A stretch of DNA of 64,000 nt from Bacteroidota bacterium (GCA_016711805.1 JADJSH010000005.1:186001-250000), one strand, 5' to 3'; numbered from the stretch's first letter, positions 1-9,287 are shown. The notes: generated from the letters alone by a model not told the origin. Program-made: numbers and translations.

Positions 1-383
1 TTTACAAACTCTTGCTGCTCTTTGTTTAGCTGTTTTTCGTTGATGATAAAAACATTTTGTTTAGCTAATTCGTGGAGTAACTCTTGATAAATTTCTTCGA
101 AATTTTGTTGTTGCTCAATTACTTTACGTTGCAGCTTTTGTAATAATTCTTTTGGATCATCTCCATAAATATCGATGGCTTTTTTGCCAAGCTTAGTTAA
201 GCGATTGATTGTAGCAACGCGAACTCGATAAAATTCATCTCGGTTATTACTAAATATTCCCAAAAACTTTAAGCGTTCAATTAATGGGGTTGAAGGATCT
301 GATGCTTCCTGAAGTACACGTTCATTAAAAGAAAGCCAACTTATTTCTCTGTTGATGTGTGGGATTTTGCTTTGTTTCATCAT
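1..383 (-). CDS. ppk1: Polyphosphate kinase 1, N-terminal part (cut by window edge)
   Basis: The reverse strand from position 383 is open to the window edge and encodes about 127 residues. It begins MMKQSK and carries the PPK1 N-terminal signature REISWLSFNERVLQEA followed by PLIERLKFLGIFSNNRDEF, which is the N and head domain that binds substrate and forms the dimer. PPK1 reversibly polymerises the gamma-phosphate of ATP into inorganic polyphosphate. The catalytic histidine and the C-terminal domains lie outside the window. Two adjacent ATG codons (383 and 380) could both start it. The gene is divergent from the carotenoid cluster, with about 100 bp of AT-rich DNA between them. Identification is firm from the N-terminus alone. 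Confidence 0.93.
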   Translation of the reverse strand, partial: MMKQSKIPHINREISWLSFNERVLQEASDPSTPLIERLKFLGIFSNNRDEFYRVRVATINRLTKLGKKAIDIYGDDPKELLQKLQRKVIEQQQNFEEIYQELLHELAKQNVFIINEKQLNKEQQEFV

Positions 384-480
384 AAAATTCAATCAGCTAT
401 AATAGTTACCAAATATAAGCAATAAGCGCTAATTGTTTTTTGATTTTTATTACATTTGAACTTATTCAATTTTGCAATTA

Positions 481-1101
481 ATGACTTTTATCAAGAAAAA
501 TATATCACTCTTTATTATCATTGTTTTTCACATAGTGGGCTTTGTTGGCTTCGTTATAAATCCGTCCTACTTTAGATCATTAAGCCCTGTTAATTTATTG
601 TTATCATTTGGCTTAATTGTATTAATGAGTCAACAAACAAAATGGCAATTTTATGGCGCTATATCTTTAGTAGCGGTACTAGGTTTTTTTGTAGAGGTTT
701 TGGGTGTAAAAACTGAGCTAATCTTTGGATCTTATCATTATGGACAATCTTTAGGCTATAAATGGTTATCTGTGCCATTGCTTATAGGTATTAATTGGAG
801 CATGTTGTTGTATTGTACGGCTCAGCTTTCTAAATTTAAAAACACAATTGTAAATGCGGTTTTTGGAGCTGCTTTAATGGTAGGACTTGACTTTTTTATC
901 GAGCAAAATGCGTCAAAGTTTGATTTTTGGTATTGGAAATCGGGTATTATTCCAATACAAAACTATATTGCTTGGTTTGTGATTGCTTTTTTGTTAAATT
1001 TACTAGTGCAGAAGCATTTGGCTCAAAAACCAAATTTAACTGCTAAAGCATTGTATTTTGTGCAATTAGCTTTTTTTTCGGCCCTTTACTTTTTTGTTTA
1101 A
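481..1101 (+). CDS. CruF-like carotenoid biosynthesis membrane protein
   Basis: A membrane protein of 206 residues with about six or seven hydrophobic segments. It resembles the CruF / Caroten_synth family (carotenoid 1',2'-hydratase), including the charged patches GVKTELIFGSYHYG and GLDFFIEQNASKFDFWYWK. Members hydrate the end double bond of acyclic or monocyclic carotenoids, as in myxol and saproxanthin synthesis in marine flavobacteria. The open frame extends upstream to a TTG at 472, but ATG 481 gives the better start. A TAnnTTTG box (TACATTTG) lies at 451-458. The following crtZ and crtYcd-like genes strongly support a carotenoid role. The exact reaction (hydratase versus related isomer) is inferred from family and context. 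Confidence 0.78.
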   Translation: MTFIKKNISLFIIIVFHIVGFVGFVINPSYFRSLSPVNLLLSFGLIVLMSQQTKWQFYGAISLVAVLGFFVEVLGVKTELIFGSYHYGQSLGYKWLSVPLLIGINWSMLLYCTAQLSKFKNTIVNAVFGAALMVGLDFFIEQNASKFDFWYWKSGIIPIQNYIAWFVIAFLLNLLVQKHLAQKPNLTAKALYFVQLAFFSALYFFV

Positions 1102-1131
1102 ACAAATCAAAACTTAGTTTGTTATTTAATT

Positions 1132-1611
1132 ATGGTGCTTAATGTATTTATAATTATCGCTGCTTTTATGGCGATGGAATTTATGGCTTGGTTTACCCAT
1201 AAATACATTATGCATGGTGGTATGTGGCATTTTCATAAAGACCATCATGACCATAGTAATGAGTCTTTTTTTGAAAAAAACGACATTTTCTTTCTCATTT
1301 TTGCTTTGCCTAGTTGGTTAGGAATTATGTTTGGCGCTATGAATGGATTTGACTTTAAGTTTTATATTGGAATTGGTATTTTATTTTATGGAGTTGCTTA
1401 TTTTATGGTGCATGATGTTGTTATTCATCAGCGCTTTAAGTGGTTTAGCAAATCAGAGAATTGGTATGTAAAAGGTATTAAGCGTGCTCATAAAGTACAT
1501 CATAAGCATTTGGATAAGCATGACAGTGAAAATTTTGGAATGTTGATTGTACCTTTTCATTATTTCAAAGAAAAATCTTCCAAGCATCAGAGTGTTTTAA
1601 TTAACAGTTAA
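1132..1611 (+). CDS. crtZ: Beta-carotene hydroxylase CrtZ
   Basis: A 159-residue integral membrane di-iron hydroxylase. The family histidine boxes are all visible: HKYIMH (23-28), HKDHH (35-39), HDVVIH (94-99) and HKVHH (120-124). CrtZ adds 3-hydroxyl groups to beta-ionone rings, giving zeaxanthin from beta-carotene, or the hydroxylated ring of myxol and saproxanthin. Length is typical of bacterial CrtZ. It sits 30 bp after the CruF-like gene and 27 bp before the cyclase, so the three are probably co-transcribed. The wider fatty-acid-hydroxylase superfamily shares these boxes, but context makes CrtZ the best call. Confidence 0.9.
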   Translation: MVLNVFIIIAAFMAMEFMAWFTHKYIMHGGMWHFHKDHHDHSNESFFEKNDIFFLIFALPSWLGIMFGAMNGFDFKFYIGIGILFYGVAYFMVHDVVIHQRFKWFSKSENWYVKGIKRAHKVHHKHLDKHDSENFGMLIVPFHYFKEKSSKHQSVLINS

Positions 1612-1638
1612 TTGTATCTTTAAGGCAATTAATAATAC

Positions 1639-2328
1639 ATGAACTCACATTACACGTATTTGGCATTAGACATTGCTAGCGTTTTATTTCCTCTAGCTTT
1701 AAGTTTCGATAAAAAAGTAGCATTTTATAAACTATGGAAATATTTGTTTCCTGCTATGTTTATTTCAGGAGCTTTTTTTATTTTGTGGGATGTGTTATTT
1801 ACTGCACAAGGAGTTTGGGGCTTTAATCCAAAATATATTACTGGAATAAACATATTTAATCTTCCTATTGAGGAAGTATTGTTTTTTGTATGTGTTCCTT
1901 ACTCGTGTGTGTTTATTTATGAAGTTTTTAATGCTTATGTGAAACGTGATGTGCTTGGAACTTGTGGTAAAAGAATAAGCATTTTAATTTCTATAATAAG
2001 TTTAATTGCATGCATTATATTTTATGATAAAACCTATACCATTGTTAATGCTGGCATTTGTTTAGCTTTAGTTTTATTTGCCACGTTCCCATACAGATTT
2101 AGAAATTTAGGACGTTTTTACTTAGCCTATTTTGTATCCTTAATTCCTTTTTTAATCTGTAACGGTATTTTAACGGCTTTGCCAATAGTTACTTATAATG
2201 ACGAAGAAAATATGGCGATTCGTTTATTTACTATCCCGTTGGAGGATGTATTTTATTGTTTGAGTTTATTACTGAGTACGGTTTTATTAATGGATTATTT
2301 TAAAGAAAAAAACACCAATCAATCATAG
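1639..2328 (+). CDS. crtYcd: Lycopene cyclase, fused CrtYc-CrtYd type
   Basis: A 229-residue membrane protein with two related halves. Each half carries the lycopene-cyclase-domain motif: PIEEV at residues 76-80 and PLEDV at 200-204. In actinobacteria the halves are separate CrtYc and CrtYd subunits. The fused form is known in archaea, fungi and Bacteroidota and makes beta rings on lycopene. It is the third gene of the carotenoid cluster and ends 1 bp before the DUF2461 gene. Phytoene synthase and desaturase (crtB, crtI) are not in the window, and the left side is taken by ppk1, so they must be encoded elsewhere. Confidence 0.87.
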   Translation: MNSHYTYLALDIASVLFPLALSFDKKVAFYKLWKYLFPAMFISGAFFILWDVLFTAQGVWGFNPKYITGINIFNLPIEEVLFFVCVPYSCVFIYEVFNAYVKRDVLGTCGKRISILISIISLIACIIFYDKTYTIVNAGICLALVLFATFPYRFRNLGRFYLAYFVSLIPFLICNGILTALPIVTYNDEENMAIRLFTIPLEDVFYCLSLLLSTVLLMDYFKEKNTNQS

Positions 2329-2329
2329 T

Positions 2330-2983
2330 ATGGAAACAACCTTTAAATTTTTAAAACAATTACCAAAAAACAACAATAAAGAGTGGTTTGATATTAATCG
2401 TAAAACATACGAAACCGCTAAAGAAGAGTTTACTGAAGTTGTAAAAAAAGTAATTGATAAATCGGTTGCTTTTGATCCGAAATTAGCAGGTTTAGAAGCG
2501 AAAAAATGTTTGTTCAGAATAAATAAAGATATTCGTTTTAGTAAGGATAAATCACCATACAAATTAAATATGGGTGCAAGTATTAACCCAGGAGGAAAAA
2601 AAGAAATGGGGGCTGGTTATTATTTGCACATTGAACCAGGAAAATGTTTTTTAGCAGGAGGATGTTATATGCCACCACCAGATGTATTAGCCAAAGTAAG
2701 ACAAGAAATTGATTACAATACAGCAGACTTTAAAAAGATTTTGAATGCGAAAGATTTTAAAACGTATTTCAAAGAATTGTCGCAAGACGATAAATTGAAA
2801 ACTGCGCCTAAAGGTTATCCAAAAGATCATCCAGAATTAAATTTATTACAGCACAAGCATTTTATTGTCATGCATCCTTTAAAAGATAGCGAAGTCATGG
2901 ATAAAAACTTCCCAGCTTATGCTGCTAAAGTTTTTAAAGCCATGTTTCCAATGAATGAGTTTTTAAGAGCTTGTATGGAGTAG
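2330..2983 (+). CDS. DUF2461 family protein
   Basis: A soluble protein of 217 residues matching the DUF2461 / TIGR02453 family. The conserved core FRINKDIRFSKDKSPYK and the later GAGYYLHIEPGKCFLAGG are both present. No biochemical function is established for the family, which occurs in many bacteria and fungi. It starts 1 bp after the lycopene cyclase stop, so it is probably transcribed with the carotenoid genes, but nothing in the protein suggests a pigment role. It is convergent with the prolyl oligopeptidase gene. The length is normal for the family. Confidence 0.85.
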   Translation: METTFKFLKQLPKNNNKEWFDINRKTYETAKEEFTEVVKKVIDKSVAFDPKLAGLEAKKCLFRINKDIRFSKDKSPYKLNMGASINPGGKKEMGAGYYLHIEPGKCFLAGGCYMPPPDVLAKVRQEIDYNTADFKKILNAKDFKTYFKELSQDDKLKTAPKGYPKDHPELNLLQHKHFIVMHPLKDSEVMDKNFPAYAAKVFKAMFPMNEFLRACME

Positions 2984-3013
2984 ACTTTATTTCTACTTGA
3001 AGCAATTTCTCGT

Positions 3014-5218
3014 TTATTTTTTCAGCGTAAACTCCGGGTGCCCGCATTGCCACATCACAAAAGCAAATTGATCAGCAAAGTTTGCAAAAGTAACGGATTG
3101 GTCTTCTGTTTCATGTCCGTTATCATAATTTACTTTCATTAGTATAGGTTTATTTGAGGATGAAGCATTTTGTAAAGCCGCCGAAAACTTGCCAGGTTGC
3201 CAAGCAATGACTCTTGGATCATTCCAACCAGCAACACATATAACGGCCGGATATTTTGTTCCTTTAACTACATGCTGTAACCCATCCATTTCATATAGAG
3301 CTTTACATTCAATACTGTCGTTTACGGTACCATATTCGGGTATTGCTTCGTTGCCACCAGGCGAAAACTCATCACGCATTTTATTTGCAGTGCCAACATT
3401 TACAATTGCAGCAGCATATAAGTCGGGCCTTTCTGTTATTGCCCTGCTAATTAAAAGCCCGCCCGCACTTGCTCCATAGCAAGCCAGTTTACTAGATGAT
3501 GTGTAGCCTTTTGAAATTAAGTATTCTGCACAACTATTAAAATCCTTCCATGTATTAGGTTTAGTTGTTTTAAAGCCAGCTTTATACCACGCCTCTCCTT
3601 TCTCTCCTCCTCCTCTCACATGAGCAATTGCAATCACCGCACCTTTTATCGCTAAAGTGTTTTCTAAATCATCATAATAACTTGCATCCCAACTCATGCC
3701 ATACGAACCATAACCGTTCATTAAACACACATTATTACCGTCTTTTTTAGTGCCATTTTTGTAGATAATCGTTAAAGGAATCATTACGCCGTCATGTCCT
3801 TTCACTTCAACTTCTTCAACCACTAATTCACCATAAGCTTTTGGATAGTTTGGTGGTTTATTGTAAGTGCTTGGTGAAAAAGAATCTGTTATTGGATTGT
3901 AAAAAAATTCAGTGGCTTGTTTATTATAAGATGCCATTGCAAGCAAGCATTCATTTGTGCTTTTATCTATACAGCTTATTCCAAGAATTCCTTTATGAGG
4001 TAATTTTACTTCGCTTAATGTCTCTGTGTTTAAATTATACTTGTATAGTTGATAGTTTATTCCATCATTGTATGTGAGGAATATAAAGTCCTTACTATAG
4101 GTAATTGCTTCTAAGGATGCCTTTTTTTCTTCTGCAATTGTTATTGCATGATCCCAGTCAGGCTTTTGTAAATTCGTACAAATTAATTTGTAGTTTTTAG
4201 CATTTTTACTAGTGATAGCGTACACTTTATTATCAATGAATTCAATGCCTTTTACTAATTGATCACTTGGCTTGCATAAAGCACTCCATTCTTTTTTAGA
4301 AGAATTAAACTGACTAATAGGAGCATAATACATAAGCATTTCTTGTCTGGCATTGTCAAGACTTGCAAAAATAAAATTTGGAGAAGATTGTCTTAATGAA
4401 ACAGTTGGCATTTCGTTTGGTTTTATACCTAACTGCGGATAGCTTCCGTTGCTAAAGAAATCAATGTCTTTTTTTACATCACTACCTAATACATGAAGTT
4501 TTGTTTTAGGATTTAATGTCATTTCTTCGTCTGAATTATCATCGGATTGCAACCATACGTATAAAATGGATTTATTGTCGAACGACCAATTTGGTTGAAT
4601 TTCGACACTAGTAGGATAAATTGTTTCTGGTAAAAATGTTTTAGTATCAACATCCATTATTTTTATGGTTGAAGTTTCAGCACCATTTTCTGAATAGGCA
4701 ATCATTATTTTTTTTCCATCATAACTTGGTATTGAGGCTTGTACTGAAAGCGTTTTATCTTTAATATAAATGGTTGGATCAAACAATAATATTTCCTTGC
4801 CATCTATTCCTTCCTTATAATAAACTTTAGCAACGTTTTCTTTGGGCATCGTTTTATTATAAAACACACGGCCATTTTTTATATTACGTCTGTTTATCCT
4901 TGGTGGTTGAAGACTATCTAGCATTTTCCATTCGGCAATTAATTCATCTCGTCCCGTGATGTTTTCTAAAATGGATTTACTGAAATCGGCTTGGTCTTTA
5001 CACCAGGAAATAACATTCGTATCCTTTAAGTTTTCTAACCAACGATAAGGGTCTTTATATGTAACTCCAAAATAAGTGTCGCTACTATCTACAGTTTTTG
5101 TTTTTGGATAATTGTATTTGATTGAGGTATTATCAATTGTTTCGTTTTTACAAGAAAACAACGCTATTATAAATGTGAAAACAAAAATAGGTGTGGTATA
5201 AATGAATGATTTTCTCAT
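3014..5218 (-). CDS. Prolyl oligopeptidase family serine peptidase (S9A), lipoprotein
   Basis: A 734-residue peptidase with a lipoprotein-type signal peptide ending FTFIIALFSC, so it is probably anchored in the periplasm or outer membrane. A beta-propeller N-terminal region precedes an alpha/beta hydrolase domain. The catalytic triad can be placed: Ser about 584 in GASAGG, Asp about 667 in AGWNDPRV, and His about 702 in NGHETED. The family cleaves short peptides after proline (or basic residues in oligopeptidase B relatives). Length is right for S9A. It lies 11 bp upstream of, and after, the HAD gene on the same strand, so the two could share a transcript. Confidence 0.92.
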   Translation of the reverse strand: MRKSFIYTTPIFVFTFIIALFSCKNETIDNTSIKYNYPKTKTVDSSDTYFGVTYKDPYRWLENLKDTNVISWCKDQADFSKSILENITGRDELIAEWKMLDSLQPPRINRRNIKNGRVFYNKTMPKENVAKVYYKEGIDGKEILLFDPTIYIKDKTLSVQASIPSYDGKKIMIAYSENGAETSTIKIMDVDTKTFLPETIYPTSVEIQPNWSFDNKSILYVWLQSDDNSDEEMTLNPKTKLHVLGSDVKKDIDFFSNGSYPQLGIKPNEMPTVSLRQSSPNFIFASLDNARQEMLMYYAPISQFNSSKKEWSALCKPSDQLVKGIEFIDNKVYAITSKNAKNYKLICTNLQKPDWDHAITIAEEKKASLEAITYSKDFIFLTYNDGINYQLYKYNLNTETLSEVKLPHKGILGISCIDKSTNECLLAMASYNKQATEFFYNPITDSFSPSTYNKPPNYPKAYGELVVEEVEVKGHDGVMIPLTIIYKNGTKKDGNNVCLMNGYGSYGMSWDASYYDDLENTLAIKGAVIAIAHVRGGGEKGEAWYKAGFKTTKPNTWKDFNSCAEYLISKGYTSSSKLACYGASAGGLLISRAITERPDLYAAAIVNVGTANKMRDEFSPGGNEAIPEYGTVNDSIECKALYEMDGLQHVVKGTKYPAVICVAGWNDPRVIAWQPGKFSAALQNASSSNKPILMKVNYDNGHETEDQSVTFANFADQFAFVMWQCGHPEFTLKK

Positions 5219-5229
5219 AAATGATTTAT

Positions 5230-5877
5230 TTAACTAATAATTATTTCCAACAACGACTTTACACTATAATCCGCAATAGCAAACTTAGGATTGTTATGGT
5301 TAATCTCTTCAGGTATGGCTAATACTTTCATTTGAGCAGCCTTACCAGCAATAATACCATTAACGGAATCTTCTATAACTAAGCAATGTAAAGAATCTAC
5401 GCCCAGTTTTTCGGCACAAGTTAAATATACTTGGGGATGTGGTTTACCATATTGCATATGTTCTGCCGAGCACAATTCATTAAAATAGGGTCTAATATTC
5501 AATACATCAACCACTGTATTCATTAAACGTTCGTTGGATGAGGTTCCAATACCAATTTTTAAGCCTTTTGCTTTAAAAAATTCTAAAGCTTCTAAAACAC
5601 CTTTCATGGTTTTGCCTTCTTTGCTAATTAAATCACATAGGCGATTAATAACCAATTCATCAAATTCATCAACCGAAATATGAGTTATTCCATGTTTAGT
5701 AAACCAAAATTCAGCCACTTCTTTAAAGCGTAAGCCTGTAGTAATACGGCAATGTTCATCGCTAAAAGGAATGCCAATTTCGGTAAAACTTTGTATCATA
5801 GCTCTTCGCCATAGTGGTTCAGAGTCGATAATCACTCCATCCATGTCAAAAATAACGGCTTTTATCCCTGTTAGCAT
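5230..5877 (-). CDS. HAD-superfamily sugar-phosphate phosphatase (HxpB/YniC-like)
   Basis: A 215-residue HAD hydrolase of subfamily IA. Motif I is FDMDGVIIDSEPLW (residues 10-23) with the two catalytic aspartates. Motif II is the Thr/Ser of GIGTSSNE, the lysine is in GKPHPQVYL, and the acidic motif is VIEDSVNGI. The SEPLW cap sequence is typical of hexitol/2-deoxyglucose-6-phosphate phosphatases and beta-phosphoglucomutase relatives, so the substrate is probably a sugar phosphate. It starts at ATG 5877 and is divergent from the glycosyltransferase. The exact substrate cannot be read from sequence. Confidence 0.85.
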   Translation of the reverse strand: MLTGIKAVIFDMDGVIIDSEPLWRRAMIQSFTEIGIPFSDEHCRITTGLRFKEVAEFWFTKHGITHISVDEFDELVINRLCDLISKEGKTMKGVLEALEFFKAKGLKIGIGTSSNERLMNTVVDVLNIRPYFNELCSAEHMQYGKPHPQVYLTCAEKLGVDSLHCLVIEDSVNGIIAGKAAQMKVLAIPEEINHNNPKFAIADYSVKSLLEIIIS

Positions 5878-5921
5878 TGTTAATTTCTTTGTTTAATAAA
5901 AGCAAAGATAACCGATTTATC

Positions 5922-7091
5922 ATGCCATTAGCATGGTATTTTTGCTACATGTATTTTCCTGATTTTGTTGAAATAGGGGTAGACGAACTCTTGTTAGTTG
6001 CCTTTTTTGTGTCGTTGATTGGCATTGTAATTCATTACGTGGTTAATGTTTTGCCATTGGCTAATTTAAAAACCAATTCATTAGAACCAACTCGTTCTTC
6101 TGAGCCCGTTTCAATTATTATTTGTGCTCGTAACGAAGATGATAATTTAACCGAATTTCTGCCCAAAGTTTTAGTTCAGGATTATCCTGAATTTGAAGTG
6201 GTAGTGGTAAACGACTGCTCTATTGACAGTACCGAAAATGTAATTGACGAATTTGCAAAGATTTTTCCTAACCTTAAAAAGGTTACTATTAAAGAAGACG
6301 ATTACTATAAACATGGTAAAAAGTTTGCTGTAATGGTTGGGATTAAAGGTGCTAAATACGAAAACTTATTATTTACCGATGCAGATTGCTTTCCTGCCAA
6401 CGAAAATTGGTTAAAGGAAATGAGCGCTGGATTCGTTAATAAAAGAGAGATTGTTTTAGGTTATGGAGCATACAAAAAAGAAGCCGGTTTCTTAAATAAA
6501 ATAATTCGTTTCGATACCTTTTTGATTGCTCTTAACTATTTATCTGCTGCCATTAAAGGCAAAGCATATATGGGAGTGGGAAGAAATTTAGCCTATAAAA
6601 AAGATTTATTCTACAAACAAAAAGGCTTTTCAAAACATTATCATATTACATCTGGCGATGATGATTTGTTTATCAATCAAGCTTGTACCAATGAAAACAC
6701 AAACGTGGCGGTGTCGCATGATGCCATCACTTATTCCTTAGCAAAAACTAACTTTAGCGACTGGAAACGTCAAAAACAAAGACATTTAACAACAGCTCCT
6801 CATTACAATTCAAGTAGTAAAACAAAAATCACCTTAGGTTATATGTCTCAATATGCCTTTCATTTTCTGTTTTTGAGTTTGTTTTTATTTAAAACAACTA
6901 TGTTAGCTGCTTTAGTTGGTTTGGTATTGAAAATATGCATACAAATGATTATTTTTAAAAAAGCGTCGGAGAAACTAAACGAGAAAGATTTGTGGGCTTT
7001 AGCATTTTTTTACGAAATTGTATTATTAACAGTGTACCCAATATTTCATATTAGTAAAATGTTTCATAAACCAAATAAATGGAAGAGTTAG
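5922..7091 (+). CDS. Family 2 glycosyltransferase, membrane-bound
   Basis: A GT-A fold glycosyltransferase of about 389 residues. The nucleotide-binding region is SIIICARNEDDN and VVVVNDCSIDST. TDAD is the DxD metal motif, GDDDLFINQ holds the catalytic base, and KRQKQRH corresponds to the QxxRW-like motif. One hydrophobic segment precedes the catalytic domain and two or three follow, so it is probably in the inner membrane. The open frame extends upstream to a TTG at 5877 that touches the divergent HAD start. ATG 5922 (or 5949, inside the first hydrophobic segment) is more likely. The 3' end overlaps the sigma-factor start by 13 bp, indicating translational coupling. Sugar and acceptor are unknown. 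Confidence 0.87.
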   Translation: MPLAWYFCYMYFPDFVEIGVDELLLVAFFVSLIGIVIHYVVNVLPLANLKTNSLEPTRSSEPVSIIICARNEDDNLTEFLPKVLVQDYPEFEVVVVNDCSIDSTENVIDEFAKIFPNLKKVTIKEDDYYKHGKKFAVMVGIKGAKYENLLFTDADCFPANENWLKEMSAGFVNKREIVLGYGAYKKEAGFLNKIIRFDTFLIALNYLSAAIKGKAYMGVGRNLAYKKDLFYKQKGFSKHYHITSGDDDLFINQACTNENTNVAVSHDAITYSLAKTNFSDWKRQKQRHLTTAPHYNSSSKTKITLGYMSQYAFHFLFLSLFLFKTTMLAALVGLVLKICIQMIIFKKASEKLNEKDLWALAFFYEIVLLTVYPIFHISKMFHKPNKWKS

Positions 7092-7693
7092 ACCCATCGG
7101 ATAAACTAACAACGAAGGCAGTTTATGATTATAAACTCATTCAGTTAGCTTTGCATAAAGGTGATCAAAAAGCCTATGCAGAGTTATTGCATCGTTATCG
7201 CGAATCGGTTTATTTTACCATGTTACGCATGTGTAATAATAAAGATGATGCTGAAGATTTAACTATTGAAGCATTTGGTAGAGCATTTAAACGATTAGAA
7301 CAATATACTCCAACATACGCTTTTAGTACATGGTTGTTTAAAATTGCTAGTAATAATGCTATTGATTTTTTAAGGAATAAGAAAAAGAATTCTGCTTTAT
7401 CGTTAGACACTAAAATGGAAAATGATGAAGGACAAGAATTCTCTAAAAATATTAAGTCTCAAACACTCGATCCCGAAGAACATATTATCAAAAAACAAAA
7501 GGTAGAGATGTTGCGTGATGTAGTAGATAAATTAAAACCTCGTTACAAAGAGTTGGTGAAGATGCGTTACTATGAAGAATTAAGTTACGAGGAAATTGCC
7601 GTGAAGTTAGATTTGCCAGTTGGTACAGTAAAAGCGCAGTTATTTAGAGCAAGAGACTTTTTGTATAATATTTTAAAAAATCAGGAAAAGTAA
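7079..7693 (+). CDS. ECF-type RNA polymerase sigma factor
   Basis: A 204-residue sigma-70 family factor of ECF type. Region 2 is recognisable from the acidic NNKDDAEDLTIEAFGRAFK and the -10 recognition helix near FSTWLFKIASNNAIDFLRNK. Region 4 is the HTH YEELSYEEIAVKLDLPVG followed by TVKAQLFRARDFL. No anti-sigma gene is adjacent. Instead the gene sits between a glycosyltransferase (13-bp overlap) and rsmG (6 bp after its stop), an arrangement I take as an operon. It may direct a small regulon, but nothing in the window identifies it. Confidence 0.92.
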   Translation: MEELDPSDKLTTKAVYDYKLIQLALHKGDQKAYAELLHRYRESVYFTMLRMCNNKDDAEDLTIEAFGRAFKRLEQYTPTYAFSTWLFKIASNNAIDFLRNKKKNSALSLDTKMENDEGQEFSKNIKSQTLDPEEHIIKKQKVEMLRDVVDKLKPRYKELVKMRYYEELSYEEIAVKLDLPVGTVKAQLFRARDFLYNILKNQEK

Positions 7694-7699
7694 GTTATT

Positions 7700-8326
7700 G
7701 TGAAACCTGATATTATTCTAAAATATTTCCCAAACATTACTGCACATCAAAAAATGCAATTTGAACAATTGTACGATTTGTATATTCATTGGAACGCCCA
7801 AATTAATGTTATTTCCCGTAAGGATAGTGATGAGCTTTACGAACGTCATGTGTTACATTCATTAGGAATTGCTAAAGTCATGCAATTTAAACCTGGCACA
7901 AAAATATTGGATGTTGGTTGTGGCGGTGGATTTCCTGGAATTCCTTTAGCTATTTTATTTCCCGAATCAACGTTTCATTTAGTAGATTCTATTGGTAAAA
8001 AAATTAAAGTCGTAACCGAAGTAGCAGCTGGTATTGGTTTAACTAATTTAACTGCTGAACACGAACGAGCTGAAAAAATAAACGATAAGTATCATTTTAT
8101 TGTAAGTCGCGCCGTAACGGCTTTTCCAGAGTTTTATAATTGGATTTCAAAGAAAATATTGAAAGAAAATTTTAACGATTTGCCAAATGGTATTCTTTAC
8201 CTAAAAGGTGGAGACCTTCGCGAAGAATTTGGTAAACATTATGATAAGGCTGTTTTTTATGATTTGAAAAACTACTTTGATGAGGAGTTTTTTGAGACTA
8301 AGAAAGTGGTTTATTATAAATTATAA
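7700..8326 (+). CDS. rsmG: 16S rRNA (guanine-527-N7)-methyltransferase RsmG
   Basis: A 208-residue SAM-dependent methyltransferase. The RsmG hallmarks are NVISRKDSDELYERHVLHSL, the SAM-binding loop DVGCGGGFPGIPLA and the later FIVSRAVTAFPEF. It methylates N7 of G527 in 16S rRNA, in the decoding region of the small subunit. The start is a GTG at 7700; the first ATG comes only at residue 19, too late for the family N-terminus, so the GTG is well supported. It follows the sigma factor by 6 bp in the same operon. Length is typical. Confidence 0.95.
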   Translation: MKPDIILKYFPNITAHQKMQFEQLYDLYIHWNAQINVISRKDSDELYERHVLHSLGIAKVMQFKPGTKILDVGCGGGFPGIPLAILFPESTFHLVDSIGKKIKVVTEVAAGIGLTNLTAEHERAEKINDKYHFIVSRAVTAFPEFYNWISKKILKENFNDLPNGILYLKGGDLREEFGKHYDKAVFYDLKNYFDEEFFETKKVVYYKL

Positions 8327-8360
8327 GTTGTAAATTAGACTAAGTCTAAAATTTGCAATT

Positions 8361-9284
8361 ATGAAAAAAATCTACATTCTTTTATTTACAATTGTTATTT
8401 TTCAGATACATGCGCAAAGTTGGTGTACTCCTGGTTCAACGTGGCACTATTCTACCATAGCTCCAAGCAGTGGGTATACAAAATACACGTATTTATATGA
8501 TACTCTTGTTGGTGCAAATATGTGCAATAAAATAAAGCATGAAGTACATGGTGTGGGTATGGCTGGTCCCTTTAATTATTCTGACTATATATATACCTAT
8601 GAACAAAGTGGAGTTGTTTTTAAAAACAACGGAACATTAAGTACGCCACATTATGATACTTTGTATAATTTTACTGGTGCAGTAGGGACAAAATGGCGTT
8701 CAAATCCATCTAGTGGTCAGGCTTGTGCACAATCTTATATTGAAATTACGGGTAGTGGTTCAATGGTAATTCAAGGGCAAATATTGAATTACAAAACGAT
8801 TTTTTATAAAAATTATTTTTACTTAGCACCTCAAATGTCGGCTCCCCAAACGGGTATTGACACATTGTTTGAAAGAATTGGAACTAGGCATGGGATGGAA
8901 TTTATAACTGGATATAATTGTGCAGATATGACAGATGTTGGGCCAGTTGGATTTAGATGCTTTTCTGATAATCAAATTAATCTGCAAATGTCTTTAGTAG
9001 CATGTAATTATATTACTGGTATTGATGAAGCAGATGCTCTAAAAGAGAGCTTGATAATCAATAACCCAGTTTCTGATTTTATTCATGTTAATATTATACA
9101 GTCTGCTACTGGTAAAGCAAAGCATGTAGTTTTAATGAATCAATTGGGCGATAAAGTATATGATGGTAATCAATTAGAAAATGAATTTAAAATAGATGCG
9201 CGATATTTTTCAAATGGAATTTATATTCTACAGATTTCTTCAGACAACGCAATAATTAGTAGAAAATTGATTATACAGAAATAA
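8361..9284 (+). CDS. Secreted protein with T9SS C-terminal sorting domain
   Basis: A 307-residue exported protein with a signal peptide (MKKIYILLFTIVIF, cleavage near HAQS). The central part has no domain I recognise. It has an opening WCTPGSTWHYS, common in Bacteroidota secreted proteins of unknown role. The last 75 residues form a type-A T9SS sorting domain (ESLIINNPVSDFIHVNI up to YFSNGIYILQISSDNAIISR and KLIIQK), which targets cargo through the outer membrane to the cell surface or medium. The gene is free-standing and followed by a bidirectional terminator. Confidence 0.8.
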   Translation: MKKIYILLFTIVIFQIHAQSWCTPGSTWHYSTIAPSSGYTKYTYLYDTLVGANMCNKIKHEVHGVGMAGPFNYSDYIYTYEQSGVVFKNNGTLSTPHYDTLYNFTGAVGTKWRSNPSSGQACAQSYIEITGSGSMVIQGQILNYKTIFYKNYFYLAPQMSAPQTGIDTLFERIGTRHGMEFITGYNCADMTDVGPVGFRCFSDNQINLQMSLVACNYITGIDEADALKESLIINNPVSDFIHVNIIQSATGKAKHVVLMNQLGDKVYDGNQLENEFKIDARYFSNGIYILQISSDNAIISRKLIIQK

Positions 9285-9287
9285 AAA

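Noticed and set aside
3189..3479. ORF opposite the peptidase catalytic domain
   Set aside because: Shadow of a well-supported gene with an intact catalytic triad.
5877..5921. TTG start of the glycosyltransferase at 5877
   Set aside because: It overlaps the start codon of the divergent HAD gene; ATG 5922 or 5949 leaves room for promoters.
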